From positions 1 through 57,682 of the forward strand of contig NZ_JTHN01000189.1 of assembly GCF_001399685.1 (NCBI RefSeq): DNA of 57,682 nt, in the 5' to 3' direction. Under the pieces are notes generated by a model. It searched no databases and had not been told where the DNA came from. It was given only the letters and a program-made list of their open reading frames with translations. Below, one piece after another: positions 45,563 to 54,065 of the stretch. The DNA comes from Paenibacillus sp. A3 (lineage in GTDB: Bacteria > Bacillota > Bacilli > Paenibacillales > NBRC-103111). The position numbers and the translations under genes are program-made. Numbering within the stretch: the stretch's first letter is position 1; every line of letters begins with the position of its first letter.

Positions 45563-45598
45563 AAAGAACTATGGGCATAAAAAAGGAGAGGGATTGAC

Positions 45599-45985
45599 AT
45601 GAATTGGCAAGATGCAGCCTTGGTGATGGCTGGGCTTATCGGAAGTGGCGTGGCGGTGATTCACGGGAGTCTGACCCAACGGCTCATGATCAGGCCGTTG
45701 ACGAAGTCTGCTCTAGCCGACGAGCTAACGTTAGTCAAAAAGCTCGTGCCGTCACTCTTGCAATTCAGTACGTTCAACTGGTTTCTCGGCGGTCTAGCCT
45801 TGATCGCTTCTGCGCTCTGGTTCGAGAAGGACGTAAGGCTTGCGATTAGCCTGCTTGTCGGCAGTTCCTACCTGTATGGCGCTCTCGTCAACCTTTGGGC
45901 GACACGCGGCCGTCATCCTGGCTGGATGCTTTACACGGTTGCACTCGGCTTGATCGCCTTCGGCGTCAACGGGTCCGGCGGTTGA
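45599..45985 (+). CDS. Small four-helix membrane protein
   Basis: This 128-residue protein has four predicted membrane helices, about residues 5-25, 55-72, 80-97 and 108-124. Conserved-looking features are GVAVIHGSLTQRLM, LQFSTFNWFLGGLALI and TRGRHPGWML. I recall similar unnamed proteins in other bacteria but no function. AAGGAGAGGG precedes the ATG. Its striking feature is the promoter region with three near-identical palindromes, so its expression is tightly controlled, perhaps by a chemical signal. Confidence 0.75.
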   Translation: MNWQDAALVMAGLIGSGVAVIHGSLTQRLMIRPLTKSALADELTLVKKLVPSLLQFSTFNWFLGGLALIASALWFEKDVRLAISLLVGSSYLYGALVNLWATRGRHPGWMLYTVALGLIAFGVNGSGG

Positions 45986-46069
45986 GGCGACTTTCGCCGA
46001 TTCCGGGGCATTTCTTTTTCTCAAGTTGGCTTAAACGATACGGGCAAGCGAGGAATAGCAGGCCCGGGT

Positions 46070-46119
46070 GCACCGAGATCGATTCCGCCAAGAATCGCTT
46101 TATCCCTTATTCTCGGTGC
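46070..46119. terminator. Hairpin between membrane-protein and DJ-1 genes
   Basis: GCACCGAGA and TCTCGGTGC pair, with an inner GATTC/GAATC stem. No T-run is present. It lies between the converging genes. Confidence 0.4.
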
Positions 46120-46159
46120 TCCCCAGAGCCGAGCAAATCAGTTAAGCATATTGGTTTCC

Positions 46160-46969
46160 TTACATAGCAGCAGCAGGTTGTGCTTCTTTAGATGCTTCCT
46201 GACTCGTCGTAAAGTCGATCGGCGTAACGCCTTCCGCTTTCCACACTGTGCCTCTTCGCTCGTACTCGAATAACTTTTCGACGGCATTCGCGATTCGAGG
46301 CCCTAGCTCACGCTCAACCAAATACAAGGCCACGTCAAGTCCCGAAGTCACGCCTCCGCCGCTCACGAGGCGAGGACCGTCTACAACGACTCTTGCATCA
46401 ACCGGAATTGCACCGGCAGCTTTTAAAGCAGCCATGCCCAAATGGTTTGTTACGGCATGTCTATCTTTCAACAAACCCTTCATAGCAAGCAGCAATGAAC
46501 CTCCGCATACGGTAGCCACAGTGACTTCCTTATTGTCAACAGCTTGCTTCAGCAAATCCGGTAAACCTGTCTTCATGGCCTGCCCTAATATATTCGGGAT
46601 GGCATCTTCCGAATTTCCCGCCGGTTTACCCGCAGCTCCAGGCACCAAAATAATCCCCGGACGATTCGGATCTAATGCCGCTTGCGCTTCGAGGGCGGGC
46701 CCATTCATACCGCTCGGGACAGAGCGCTTGCCTTCTGCGGAGACCAATTCCAGCGTAACAGCTCCTCCCGAGTACATTCCCGCAGCAGCGAATACTTCAT
46801 ATGGCGCTAAGGCATCCAACAGATCGAAGCCATCGAATAAAACGATTTGAACATGCACACTTTTGTCCTTGAATGCATCATGATTCTCGCTTGTTTGCGC
46901 ACTTGCTGCCGGGGCAACCAGACTTAGCACCAGGACAAACGACAGGAGCAATCCAAAAAAAATTTTCAA
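46160..46969 (-). CDS. Exported DJ-1/PfpI family protein (isonitrile hydratase-like)
   Basis: This 269-residue protein has a signal peptide (hydrophobic 4-22, cleavage after ASA) and a DJ-1/PfpI domain: VQIVLFDGFDLLDALAPYEVF, the nucleophile elbow with Cys155 in ATVCGGSLLLA, and VTSGLDVALYLVERELG. The text is closest to the isonitrile hydratase/ThiJ-like branch. Export of such a protein is unusual. It starts with TTG at 46969. It shares most motifs with the second DJ-1 gene at 47712-48745, pointing to a tandem duplication that now flanks a DUF2306 gene on the same strand. Confidence 0.82.
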   Translation of the reverse strand: MKIFFGLLLSFVLVLSLVAPAASAQTSENHDAFKDKSVHVQIVLFDGFDLLDALAPYEVFAAAGMYSGGAVTLELVSAEGKRSVPSGMNGPALEAQAALDPNRPGIILVPGAAGKPAGNSEDAIPNILGQAMKTGLPDLLKQAVDNKEVTVATVCGGSLLLAMKGLLKDRHAVTNHLGMAALKAAGAIPVDARVVVDGPRLVSGGGVTSGLDVALYLVERELGPRIANAVEKLFEYERRGTVWKAEGVTPIDFTTSQEASKEAQPAAAM

Positions 46970-47008
46970 CCTTATCCATTCCTTTCGATTGGAGGTGAGT
47001 GGACCACC

Positions 47009-47659
47009 TCATTGATGGGGAACCGCAGCTTCTCCGGATGAACCGTTCATTCTAATGATGAAATCAGGAATGACCAGCAGCAGCACAATGGAGCTATAGA
47101 CGCCAATGGTATAGCTGGTAGCGTAAACAAGACCGAAACCCTGATGAAAAAGAAAGGTGATGAGATGAATGAACATGTTCGTAAAACAAAAAGCGTAGCT
47201 TCGGATCATCCAGTTTTGGTGCCGGATGATCCGTTTCATTTTGATTTGGACGAGCGCCGTTATTGTGATAAACAGCCATATAATATTCAGTGCATTGAAC
47301 CCCATGCTGCTTATTTTTCCTCCGGTGGCGTAAGGCGCCATGTATCCGGAAGTCAGCACGACAAGAAGTACGGACACGAAATAAATGTAGCCGTTGATGC
47401 GATGGAACTTGCGGTTTTTTTCCAAAATTCGGTTGGAAAAGTTGAGCAGCCCGGCCGCCATGGCGATGCAGGCAAATGCAACATGAACGTACATCACGTT
47501 TAACCAAACCGGGAGATTCAGCTCCCGCTTGAGTCCGGTTTTATGGCTTAAAAATCCCTCGGCTCCGGGATCGATAATATAATTGTCCACCAAGGCGTAG
47601 AGGATAAATAAAATCGTGACGCCAGCCAAAAGGCCGGATAGTATGTTCCGTTTCTTCAT
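47009..47659 (-). CDS. DUF2306 family membrane protein
   Basis: This 216-residue membrane protein has about six helices. It contains the DUF2306 pattern KFHRINGYIYFVSVLLVVLT, GKISSMGFNALNIIWLF and RHQNWMIRSYAFCFTNMFIH, with histidines in helices reminiscent of heme or quinone proteins. Its function is unknown. GGAGG precedes the ATG. It lies between two DJ-1/PfpI genes on the same strand with short gaps (39 and 52 bases), so the three are likely one operon. Confidence 0.82.
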   Translation of the reverse strand: MKKRNILSGLLAGVTILFILYALVDNYIIDPGAEGFLSHKTGLKRELNLPVWLNVMYVHVAFACIAMAAGLLNFSNRILEKNRKFHRINGYIYFVSVLLVVLTSGYMAPYATGGKISSMGFNALNIIWLFITITALVQIKMKRIIRHQNWMIRSYAFCFTNMFIHLITFLFHQGFGLVYATSYTIGVYSSIVLLLVIPDFIIRMNGSSGEAAVPHQ

Positions 47660-47711
47660 GTGATCCGAACCTCCGCGGCTCCTTATTTATGACCAAATAC
47701 ACAGCTCCGGG

Positions 47712-48745
47712 TCAGGAAACGCGATTGCCTGTTAATTTGGATGCCGGCAGCATGCCGGCCTTGGCGATTCCGGTCATGCGATCTCCGTCGGCGGCAACTT
47801 CGAATTTCAGATTCAAGCGCATCGGTTTCGTGATTTGCAGGGACCAAGTAAGCTTGTTATCCAGAAGGATTGGGTTCAACAACTCTACCGTCTCATTCCC
47901 TTGAGTGGCCTTGCCTTGGATCACCCCATTCCGTGTTGAGATGGAGAGCTTAACCTGTAGTTTCCCAACTGGCGTAGCGATTGTCGTATCCCAATCGCCT
48001 TCGAAGACGGATGCCTGTGTGAGTTTGTTATCCGGGGTGACATAAGCCATTGGGGCTTTATTCGCCGTGATGTTCGATTCGTCGCCTGTCCATGTTTTTG
48101 GACGGAAAGGTGCCATTCCTGCTGCTCTCCAAACCGTCCCCCTCCGTTCAAATTCGAACAACCGTCTACGGCGTGAGCGATACGCGGTCCAAGCTCACGT
48201 TCCACCAGATACAGCGCTACATCGAGTCCCGAAGTTACGCCGCCGCCGCTAACCAGGTTGCCATCGTCCACGACCCGCGCCGAGACGGAAACGGCTCCGG
48301 TTGCTTCAAGTACATTCATGCCCAGATGATGTGTTACCGCCGGTCTGCCTTCCAAGAGCCCTCCCATGGCCAGCAGCAGGGAGCCGCCGCATACCGTGGC
48401 GACTACGATGTCTTTTTGCCCGAGCGCACGTCCAATCCTATCGGTCAATTCCGTGTTCATGGCCCGGGCCAGAATAGCCGGGATGGAATCGGGGCCATCT
48501 CCTTCAACGTCACCCGCTGCGCCGGGCACGAGAATGATGCCCGCACGTTCCGGATTCAAGCTGCCGCTTGCTTCAATGTTTAACCCGTTGATGCCGCTAG
48601 TCACGGCCCTCGGCCCTTCGGCGGTGACGAATTCTACACTTAACGCGTTTTCGGCATTCATGGCAGCGGCGCAAAAAACTTCGTAAGGTGCAATGGCATC
48701 CAGAAGGTCGAAGCCGTCAAAAAGTACAATTTGAACCGTTAACAT
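47712..48745 (-). pseudogene. DJ-1/PfpI protein with extra C-terminal domain, frameshifted
   Basis: The first frame (from ATG 48745) encodes a cytoplasmic DJ-1/PfpI domain (VQIVLFDGFDLLDAIAPYEVF, ATVCGGSLLLA, VTSGLDVALYLVERELG). It reaches HAVDG and loses sense near 48165. The next frame picks up exactly with LFEFERRGTVWRAAGM, as in the paralogue (LFEYERRGTVWKAEGV). It then continues into an added domain of about 100 residues (GDWDTTIATPVGKLQVKLSI, KATQGNETVEL, MTGIAKAGMLPASKLTG) that looks like a small beta-barrel. One missing base explains the break. The intact protein would have about 344 residues and no signal peptide. Either the gene is broken or the sequence has an error here. Confidence 0.8.
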
Positions 48746-48943
48746 CAGTAATCCTCATCCTCCTCGTATCCAAAGTAGTTGAATACCTCCTTTATCCGTT
48801 TAGAAGAATTTTAACAAATGAATATCTCAAACGAAGCTGTAAAAAGGTCACAAAACAATAACAATCCATCACAAATCAGATGGTTACGTTAGTTTCTTGC
48901 GGGAAACATGATAAACTGGAATTCAAACAAAGGTGGGATATTC

Positions 48944-49630
48944 ATGAGCGAAGCAACTACGATACTGGTTGTGGACGATGACCCAAGTATCGTCGAACTA
49001 TTGAGGGACTTTTTAGAGTATGAAAACTTTAACGTGATAACCGCTTGCGATACCGCTCAAGCGTGGGCCGTGTTCCAGCAGAGTTCCGTTCATTGTATTA
49101 TTCTTGACATCATGATGCCGGGACAAAACGGATTTGAGTTATGCCGCCGGATTCGGGCGGAAAGCAACGTTCCGATCCTTTTCTTGAGCGCACGCAGCGA
49201 TGACGTGGACAAGATTCGAGGGCTGACGCTCGGCGGCGATGATTATATCGTCAAATCCGCTTCACCCGGCGAGATCATAGCCAGGGTAAAAGCAGTATTG
49301 CGGCGTTCCGCTTCTCCGCATCAAACGGAGGGAAGGATCCTGGATTTTGGCCGCATCAAGCTAAATCTGTCCACAAGAGAAGTGACGGTGGATGGGAGGA
49401 ATGTAATGCTCACGCCGAGAGAATACGAGTTGCTGCGATTATTTGCCGAACATCCCAGACATGTTTTTACCTATCAACAATTACTTGCAAAATTTTGGGA
49501 TGGGGTAGGCGATAAGCATACGATCCGGGTGCATCTCGGTCGACTTCGCGAAAAAATCGAAACCGATCCGAACCATCCACAATACCTGGTCAACGTATGG
49601 GGAGTAGGGTATCGCTTCGAGGGAGGATAA
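48944..49630 (+). CDS. OmpR-family response regulator
   Basis: This 228-residue protein has a receiver domain (DDD at 11-13, phospho-acceptor Asp55 in ILDIMMPG, Lys104) and a C-terminal winged helix of the OmpR/PhoB type (LTPREYELLRLFAEHP, then IRVHLGRLREKIE and VWGVGYRFEG). The residue after Lys104 is Ser where Pro is nearly universal. AGGTGGG precedes the ATG at 48944. The kinase gene starts one base after its stop, so they are cotranscribed. It is divergent from the DJ-1/DUF2306 genes, which are possible targets. Confidence 0.93.
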   Translation: MSEATTILVVDDDPSIVELLRDFLEYENFNVITACDTAQAWAVFQQSSVHCIILDIMMPGQNGFELCRRIRAESNVPILFLSARSDDVDKIRGLTLGGDDYIVKSASPGEIIARVKAVLRRSASPHQTEGRILDFGRIKLNLSTREVTVDGRNVMLTPREYELLRLFAEHPRHVFTYQQLLAKFWDGVGDKHTIRVHLGRLREKIETDPNHPQYLVNVWGVGYRFEGG

Positions 49631-49631
49631 C

Positions 49632-50963
49632 ATGAGAACGATTCGCATTCGTACGTTTACTCTGCTGTGCTTCTTTTTCATCCAGTTGGTGCCGTGGATC
49701 TTCTTTGTGACGGCTCACTTCATGGAGACGAAAACGCTCAGCTTCGCAAGAAGCCAACCGCAAGACGAGGTTCTGCAAAGATATTTGACCGACATCACGC
49801 ACCTGATTGAAACGAACCCGGACAAATGGAGAGACTCGAATTGGCAAAATCAACTGCATACCCAGTTACAGCAAGCGAACATAGAGGTAGCTATCTTATC
49901 TGCGTCAGATCAGGAAATTTATCAGTCTAATCCGGAGCGTCAAGGCGCTTTGTCGTCAGCCGAACGGTTCTCCGTCATAGAGAACGGTCAAATACTCGGA
50001 AAGGTCGTCATTTACCTGCCGAAGTCCAATACGGTTCAGACGATTTCGGTGTTTACCGGAGTATTGCTTGCTTTCATTATTATCGGTGTTGCCATGCGAA
50101 GATTCCTTCTTAAGCCCCTCGAAAGGATGAGCTTGGCAGCCAGACAAATCGCCGCAGGGGATTGGGATGTGAAGCTGCCTTGGTCCGGGATCACCGAAAT
50201 CTCTGAAGTCCGCGACGGATTCGAAGTGATGGTGAAGGGGCTGCAACAATCTTTTCAGAAACAAACGGAATTGGAAGAAGAACGTCGATTCGTGATCGCT
50301 GCTGTCGCGCATGATTTACGGACCCCATTGTTTGCCTTGCGGGGGTATTTGGATGGTTTGGAGCAAGGAGTTGCGCAATCTCCGGAGAAAATAGCTAAAT
50401 ATTTGGCGGTATGTAAGGAAAAATCGGCGCAATTGGACCGGCTGGTAGAGGACCTTTTCACATTTACCAAGATGGACTATTTGGAGATGAAGCTTCATTA
50501 CAAGAAGATTGATTTTAAACACCTAATCCAGCAGTCGATTGACAGTCTAAGTCCGCTAGCCCGGCAAAAGCAAATCTCGATCTCGAACCATGCCGCAGAC
50601 GACTGCTTCATTAGCGGTGACATGCACTTATTGGAGCGTTCCATCAACAACCTTTTGGATAATGCGGTCCGGCATACCCCATCCTATGGTGAAATTGTTG
50701 TTCAATGCTATGTAGATCGCGACCAAGTGAAATTTACGATACGCGATACAGGACCGGGCTTCTCACCGGTAGAACTGCAGTGGGCTTTTGAACCTTTATA
50801 TCGTGGTGAAACATCGAGGAATCGTTCGACCGGAGGCAGCGGGTTAGGGTTGACGATTTCCCAAAAAATTATTAGGCGTCACGGAGGGGAACTTGCTGCT
50901 GGAAACCATTCGGAGGGTGGAGCTCTGCTGACCGGTTGGCTACCTGTAAACGGTCCGGACTAA
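49632..50963 (+). CDS. Sensor histidine kinase
   Basis: This 443-residue membrane kinase has helices at about 9-28 and 137-156 around an extracytoplasmic sensor of about 110 residues. A HAMP domain (about 157-210), a HisKA helix with His227 (VAHDLRTPL) and a HATPase domain (NNLLDNAVRHT, DTGPGF, GGSGLGLTIS) follow. GGAGG overlaps the end of the regulator gene. The signal sensed cannot be told from sequence. Confidence 0.93.
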   Translation: MRTIRIRTFTLLCFFFIQLVPWIFFVTAHFMETKTLSFARSQPQDEVLQRYLTDITHLIETNPDKWRDSNWQNQLHTQLQQANIEVAILSASDQEIYQSNPERQGALSSAERFSVIENGQILGKVVIYLPKSNTVQTISVFTGVLLAFIIIGVAMRRFLLKPLERMSLAARQIAAGDWDVKLPWSGITEISEVRDGFEVMVKGLQQSFQKQTELEEERRFVIAAVAHDLRTPLFALRGYLDGLEQGVAQSPEKIAKYLAVCKEKSAQLDRLVEDLFTFTKMDYLEMKLHYKKIDFKHLIQQSIDSLSPLARQKQISISNHAADDCFISGDMHLLERSINNLLDNAVRHTPSYGEIVVQCYVDRDQVKFTIRDTGPGFSPVELQWAFEPLYRGETSRNRSTGGSGLGLTISQKIIRRHGGELAAGNHSEGGALLTGWLPVNGPD

Positions 50964-51178
50964 AAATTGATCCAAGCTTCACGGATGTTTTCCATCAATG
51001 CTAACAGTCACAAGGGGTTCACGTTAATTCGTGGATGCGAATATTTTCACAATTAAACAATCCAAAATATTGGATATATGGTATTATATAGTTGATTTCG
51101 GGCGATTAGGCTTTCGGGATCGTGTAGTTGTCGTGAACTAAGCGCCCAATAACAAAAAACGAAGGAGGGGGAAATAGT

Positions 51179-51559
51179 GTGGAAATAATCGGAAAAGTGC
51201 TTTTTGTTACAGTTCTAACGTTTTCGTTGATGTCTGGGGGAGTTTCGGCAGCAATCTCCACAGAGCAGCTTTCAACGGAGAATCAAGAAGTGAACCGAGC
51301 TTTCGCACCGGTTGAGCATTATACTTTAAAATTGTACGAAGACATCAAGTTGAAGACAGTTGATTTCTATGGGTTTCATAGAATTGATCCAAGTAGTACG
51401 GGTAAAGTATCAATTAGGGGAGAAGCGTTTACAGCAAATAATTATTTCACAGGGAAAAAAGTTGGGACGGTAATTGTTGAAGTTTGGGACACATATGACG
51501 ATTGGTATGGGACACCTCCAAAATTAGTTAAAAAAATTTATTTTGACGTTATTCCCTAA
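51179..51559 (+). CDS. Small secreted protein of unknown function
   Basis: This 126-residue protein has a signal peptide (hydrophobic about 5-20, cleavage near VSAA). The mature part of about 100 residues is rich in beta-strand-forming and aromatic residues (LKLYEDIKLKTVDFYGFHRI, VIVEVWDTYDDWYGTPP). No family is recognised. GTG at 51179 follows AAGGAGGGGG. Its base composition is more AT-rich than neighbouring genes, which may mean recent acquisition. A perfect palindrome, ATCCAA-N4-TTGGAT (51060-51075), lies about 105 bases upstream, but no clear -35/-10 pair was found. Confidence 0.7.
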   Translation: MEIIGKVLFVTVLTFSLMSGGVSAAISTEQLSTENQEVNRAFAPVEHYTLKLYEDIKLKTVDFYGFHRIDPSSTGKVSIRGEAFTANNYFTGKKVGTVIVEVWDTYDDWYGTPPKLVKKIYFDVIP

Positions 51560-51613
51560 TAGGAGAGAAACTTAGGGAAAGCATTGAGGAGAATACGGAT
51601 TTATACAGACAAA

Positions 51614-51660
51614 AAACAGTCGCAGAGTACCGGCGGTCATGCCGATGCCCTGCGACTTTT
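51614..51660. terminator. Bidirectional terminator
   Basis: AGTCGCAG and CTGCGACT pair, with AAAAAA before and TTTT after, so it can serve both the secreted-protein gene and the converging DinB gene. Confidence 0.75.
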
Positions 51661-51674
51661 CGGCGCGTCTTAGT

Positions 51675-52172
51675 TCATTTGCCTTCCTCGTCGGCCGAGG
51701 GACCGTAGAGGCCCGGCACCGGAATATCGAGAAGCCGCAAATAAACCCCGAGCTGCGCCCGGTGGTGGACCATGTGGCTTAATCCGAAGGTGCGAAGCGC
51801 GATGGCCCGCGGTTGGCGCAGGATGATATGGTCGCCGTTCCGCAAGGTCCATTCCTCGCCGAGCGTTTTCTCGTCGCATTCGGCTAACAGCTTTTCAAGC
51901 TTGACGACGTTCGCGTCGAATTCCTCCAGCACGTCTTCGCGTCTTTCCAAAGGTTCCCGCCGAAGCGGCACGGTCGAAAGATCGAATTCCGGGTAAAGAA
52001 AAATCGCGACTTGCCAGTTCAGCAGGTTGATTAGATGCGTGGCCAGCCCGCCCAACGTCATCGATTTCACGTGCGGCTTCCACGTCATATGCTCCTCGGG
52101 CAAACGCTCCAGGATGCGGCGCGTAGTGGCCAGCTCATGCATGGCGTCTCCGATGATCAGTTGTTTCACCAT
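51675..52172 (-). CDS. DinB family protein
   Basis: This 165-residue four-helix-bundle protein of the DinB/YfiT group has the three metal-ligand histidines expected: one in LATHLINLLNW and two in SHMVHHRAQLGVYLR. Members include thiol-dependent transferases (bacillithiol or mycothiol as cosubstrate) and many of unknown role, so a bacillithiol S-transferase-like function is possible. It is a single gene closed by a shared terminator. Confidence 0.85.
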   Translation of the reverse strand: MVKQLIIGDAMHELATTRRILERLPEEHMTWKPHVKSMTLGGLATHLINLLNWQVAIFLYPEFDLSTVPLRREPLERREDVLEEFDANVVKLEKLLAECDEKTLGEEWTLRNGDHIILRQPRAIALRTFGLSHMVHHRAQLGVYLRLLDIPVPGLYGPSADEEGK

Positions 52173-52462
52173 AGATTCCCTCTCCTCCCTTATATGGCTA
52201 GCATACTATAAACCCGGTCGAGTGGAAAGGCTTGACTCGGTCGTTCGGCATCGGATGACGGTGCGACATGCAGGGCAAACATAAGGAGGATGAGTTTGGT
52301 GAAGGGAGCATGAGAAGTTTCTTGTGAACCGACTAAGAAGCCTATGAACAACTTGTGGAGCTCGGGAGCCCGGTCATTCCATATATAGAAGAGTAGATGA
52401 GAGGTAATAATGCAGGGTAACGAGGTACGGATATGAGGACGTACAGGGGGTACAATGCGGAG
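52173..52462. other. Intergenic stretch with possible gene scraps
   Basis: AAGGAGG near 52283 is followed by TTG/GTG codons but the frame ends after a few residues. At 52337-52396 a 20-codon scrap reads AYEQLVELGSPVIPYIEE and a stop, HEAT-repeat-like in tone. Nothing longer is readable, so this is probably eroded sequence. Confidence 0.35.
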
Positions 52463-52507
52463 GAACCACCGAAGGATGAAAAATCCAGTGCGGTGGTTCT
52501 TTTTTTC
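52463..52507 (+). terminator. Terminator upstream of the ddlR operon
   Basis: GAACCACCG and CGGTGGTTC pair, followed by eight T. No gene it would end is clear; it may insulate the ddlR operon or act as an attenuator. Confidence 0.75.
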
Positions 52508-52549
52508 TCTTGTCTCCTATGCCATCATTATAGATGGGGGCGATGAAGG

Positions 52550-54040
52550 ATGTTCCAGGATTTCAAGCTCGTCGGTGACCGTCCGGCCGCGATACAAGTG
52601 AAAGAATACGTCAAACGTTTAATTATAAAAGGGGCGCTTCAGGCGGATCAGAAGCTGCTCTCCACACGAGAAATGAGCGGTCTGCTAAAGGTAAGCCGCA
52701 ATACAGTCATTGCAGCCTATGAAGGCCTGGAGGATGACGGATTTACGTATGCGATTCCCGGCAAAGGCAGCTATGTGGCCGCTATGGTGGGCCATTTGGC
52801 TGCAGAAAACGGAGGAGATGACGGCTCAGCCGCCTGGCAGATCGACTGGAAGGCAAGAATGAACGAGTATGCTGTATCGGCTGTGGAGCTGGATATGATG
52901 AAGCAGGGCATTCGCGCCAAAAAAGGAACCATCTCGTTCACAAGCATCGCTCCGGATGAGCAGCTGTTTGATCTGGGGGATGTAAGGCGAGCCTTTATGG
53001 ATCGGATGGCAATCGAAGGGCAGGTGCTGCTCAACTACGGCTACGCCAAGGGCTACAAGCCGCTGATCGATTACCTGATGCGTTATATGGAGAATAAGGG
53101 CATCGATCTAAGCGGCAAGGATATGCTGATTACTAGCGGGTTTACGGAAGGGTTTGACATTGTGCTGTCGGCACTGCGCCCTTCTGCGCGCCGCGGAGCG
53201 GCAATTTGTGAAAATCCAACCCATCATACAGCGATCAAAAATTTGAAGCTGCAAGGATTTGAGATTACCGGCATTCCAATGGAGCGTGACGGTATGGATG
53301 TGGAGCAGCTTGAGGCGGTATTGCAGAAGCAGACAAACAGCTTCGATCTGGCCTATTTGACTCCTTCCTATCACAATCCTACAGGCATCGTCATGTCGCC
53401 GGCGAAGCGCAGCGCCGTTATGAAAATAATGATGCGCTATCAGATTCCGGTGATCGAGGATGGATTCAATGAGGAGCTGCGCTACTCGGGAGCGCATGTT
53501 GCCCCATTAATAGCGACGGCAGGGCAAGGCAACGGAGTAATCTATATTGGCAGCCTCTCCAAGGTGCTGTTTCCCGGCTTGCGAGTGGGCTGGGTGCTTG
53601 GAGACCGGGCGCTGATCGACAATCTGGAAAGCATTAAGCGTGCACGCACCATTCATACATCAACAATCGATCAATCGATATTATATCAATATTTGCTCAA
53701 TGGAAATTTCGATAAATATGTAAAAAAAGCACGGATGGAATATAAGCGCAAATATGAGCTGACGAAGGCATGCTGCGAGGCACATCTCCCTGAAGTGCAA
53801 CTGTCTGGCGACGGGGGCTTGCATTTGTTTCTTACCTTCCCGTCAGGCGTAAATACACGCCAGCTGCTAGAAGCTTGCACAGAACAGGGTGTTATATTTA
53901 CACCGGGAGACAAGTTTTTTATTCAAGAAGGCGAAGGGACGAATACATTGCGGCTTGGCTTTTCACGAGTAACGGATGAAAATATCGAGCGGGGTATTCA
54001 GATCATCGGCAGACAGGCGCGTAGCTTTCTTAAGGCATAA
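52550..54040 (+). CDS. ddlR: MocR/GabR-type regulator, DdlR-like
   Basis: This 496-residue protein has an N-terminal GntR winged helix (KEYVKRLIIKGALQADQKLLSTREMSGLLKVSRN region, about 15-80) and a fold-type I aminotransferase domain (about 110-490) with the PLP lysine Lys338 in GSLSKVLFPGLRVG. In Brevibacillus brevis, DdlR of this type activates the D-alanine-D-alanine ligase gene and responds to D-alanine or PLP. The adjacent ddl gene here supports the same role. GGGGG lies about 9 bases before the ATG. It is the first gene of a three-gene operon. Confidence 0.88.
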   Translation: MFQDFKLVGDRPAAIQVKEYVKRLIIKGALQADQKLLSTREMSGLLKVSRNTVIAAYEGLEDDGFTYAIPGKGSYVAAMVGHLAAENGGDDGSAAWQIDWKARMNEYAVSAVELDMMKQGIRAKKGTISFTSIAPDEQLFDLGDVRRAFMDRMAIEGQVLLNYGYAKGYKPLIDYLMRYMENKGIDLSGKDMLITSGFTEGFDIVLSALRPSARRGAAICENPTHHTAIKNLKLQGFEITGIPMERDGMDVEQLEAVLQKQTNSFDLAYLTPSYHNPTGIVMSPAKRSAVMKIMMRYQIPVIEDGFNEELRYSGAHVAPLIATAGQGNGVIYIGSLSKVLFPGLRVGWVLGDRALIDNLESIKRARTIHTSTIDQSILYQYLLNGNFDKYVKKARMEYKRKYELTKACCEAHLPEVQLSGDGGLHLFLTFPSGVNTRQLLEACTEQGVIFTPGDKFFIQEGEGTNTLRLGFSRVTDENIERGIQIIGRQARSFLKA

Positions 54041-54065
54041 CGATTTTTATTAAAAATGAGGTGTC

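Noticed and set aside
52463..52507. T-box or riboswitch before ddlR, suggested by the GGTGG-containing terminator
   Set aside because: No specifier-loop or AGGGTGG-type antiterminator sequence could be found upstream; only a plain terminator hairpin is supported.
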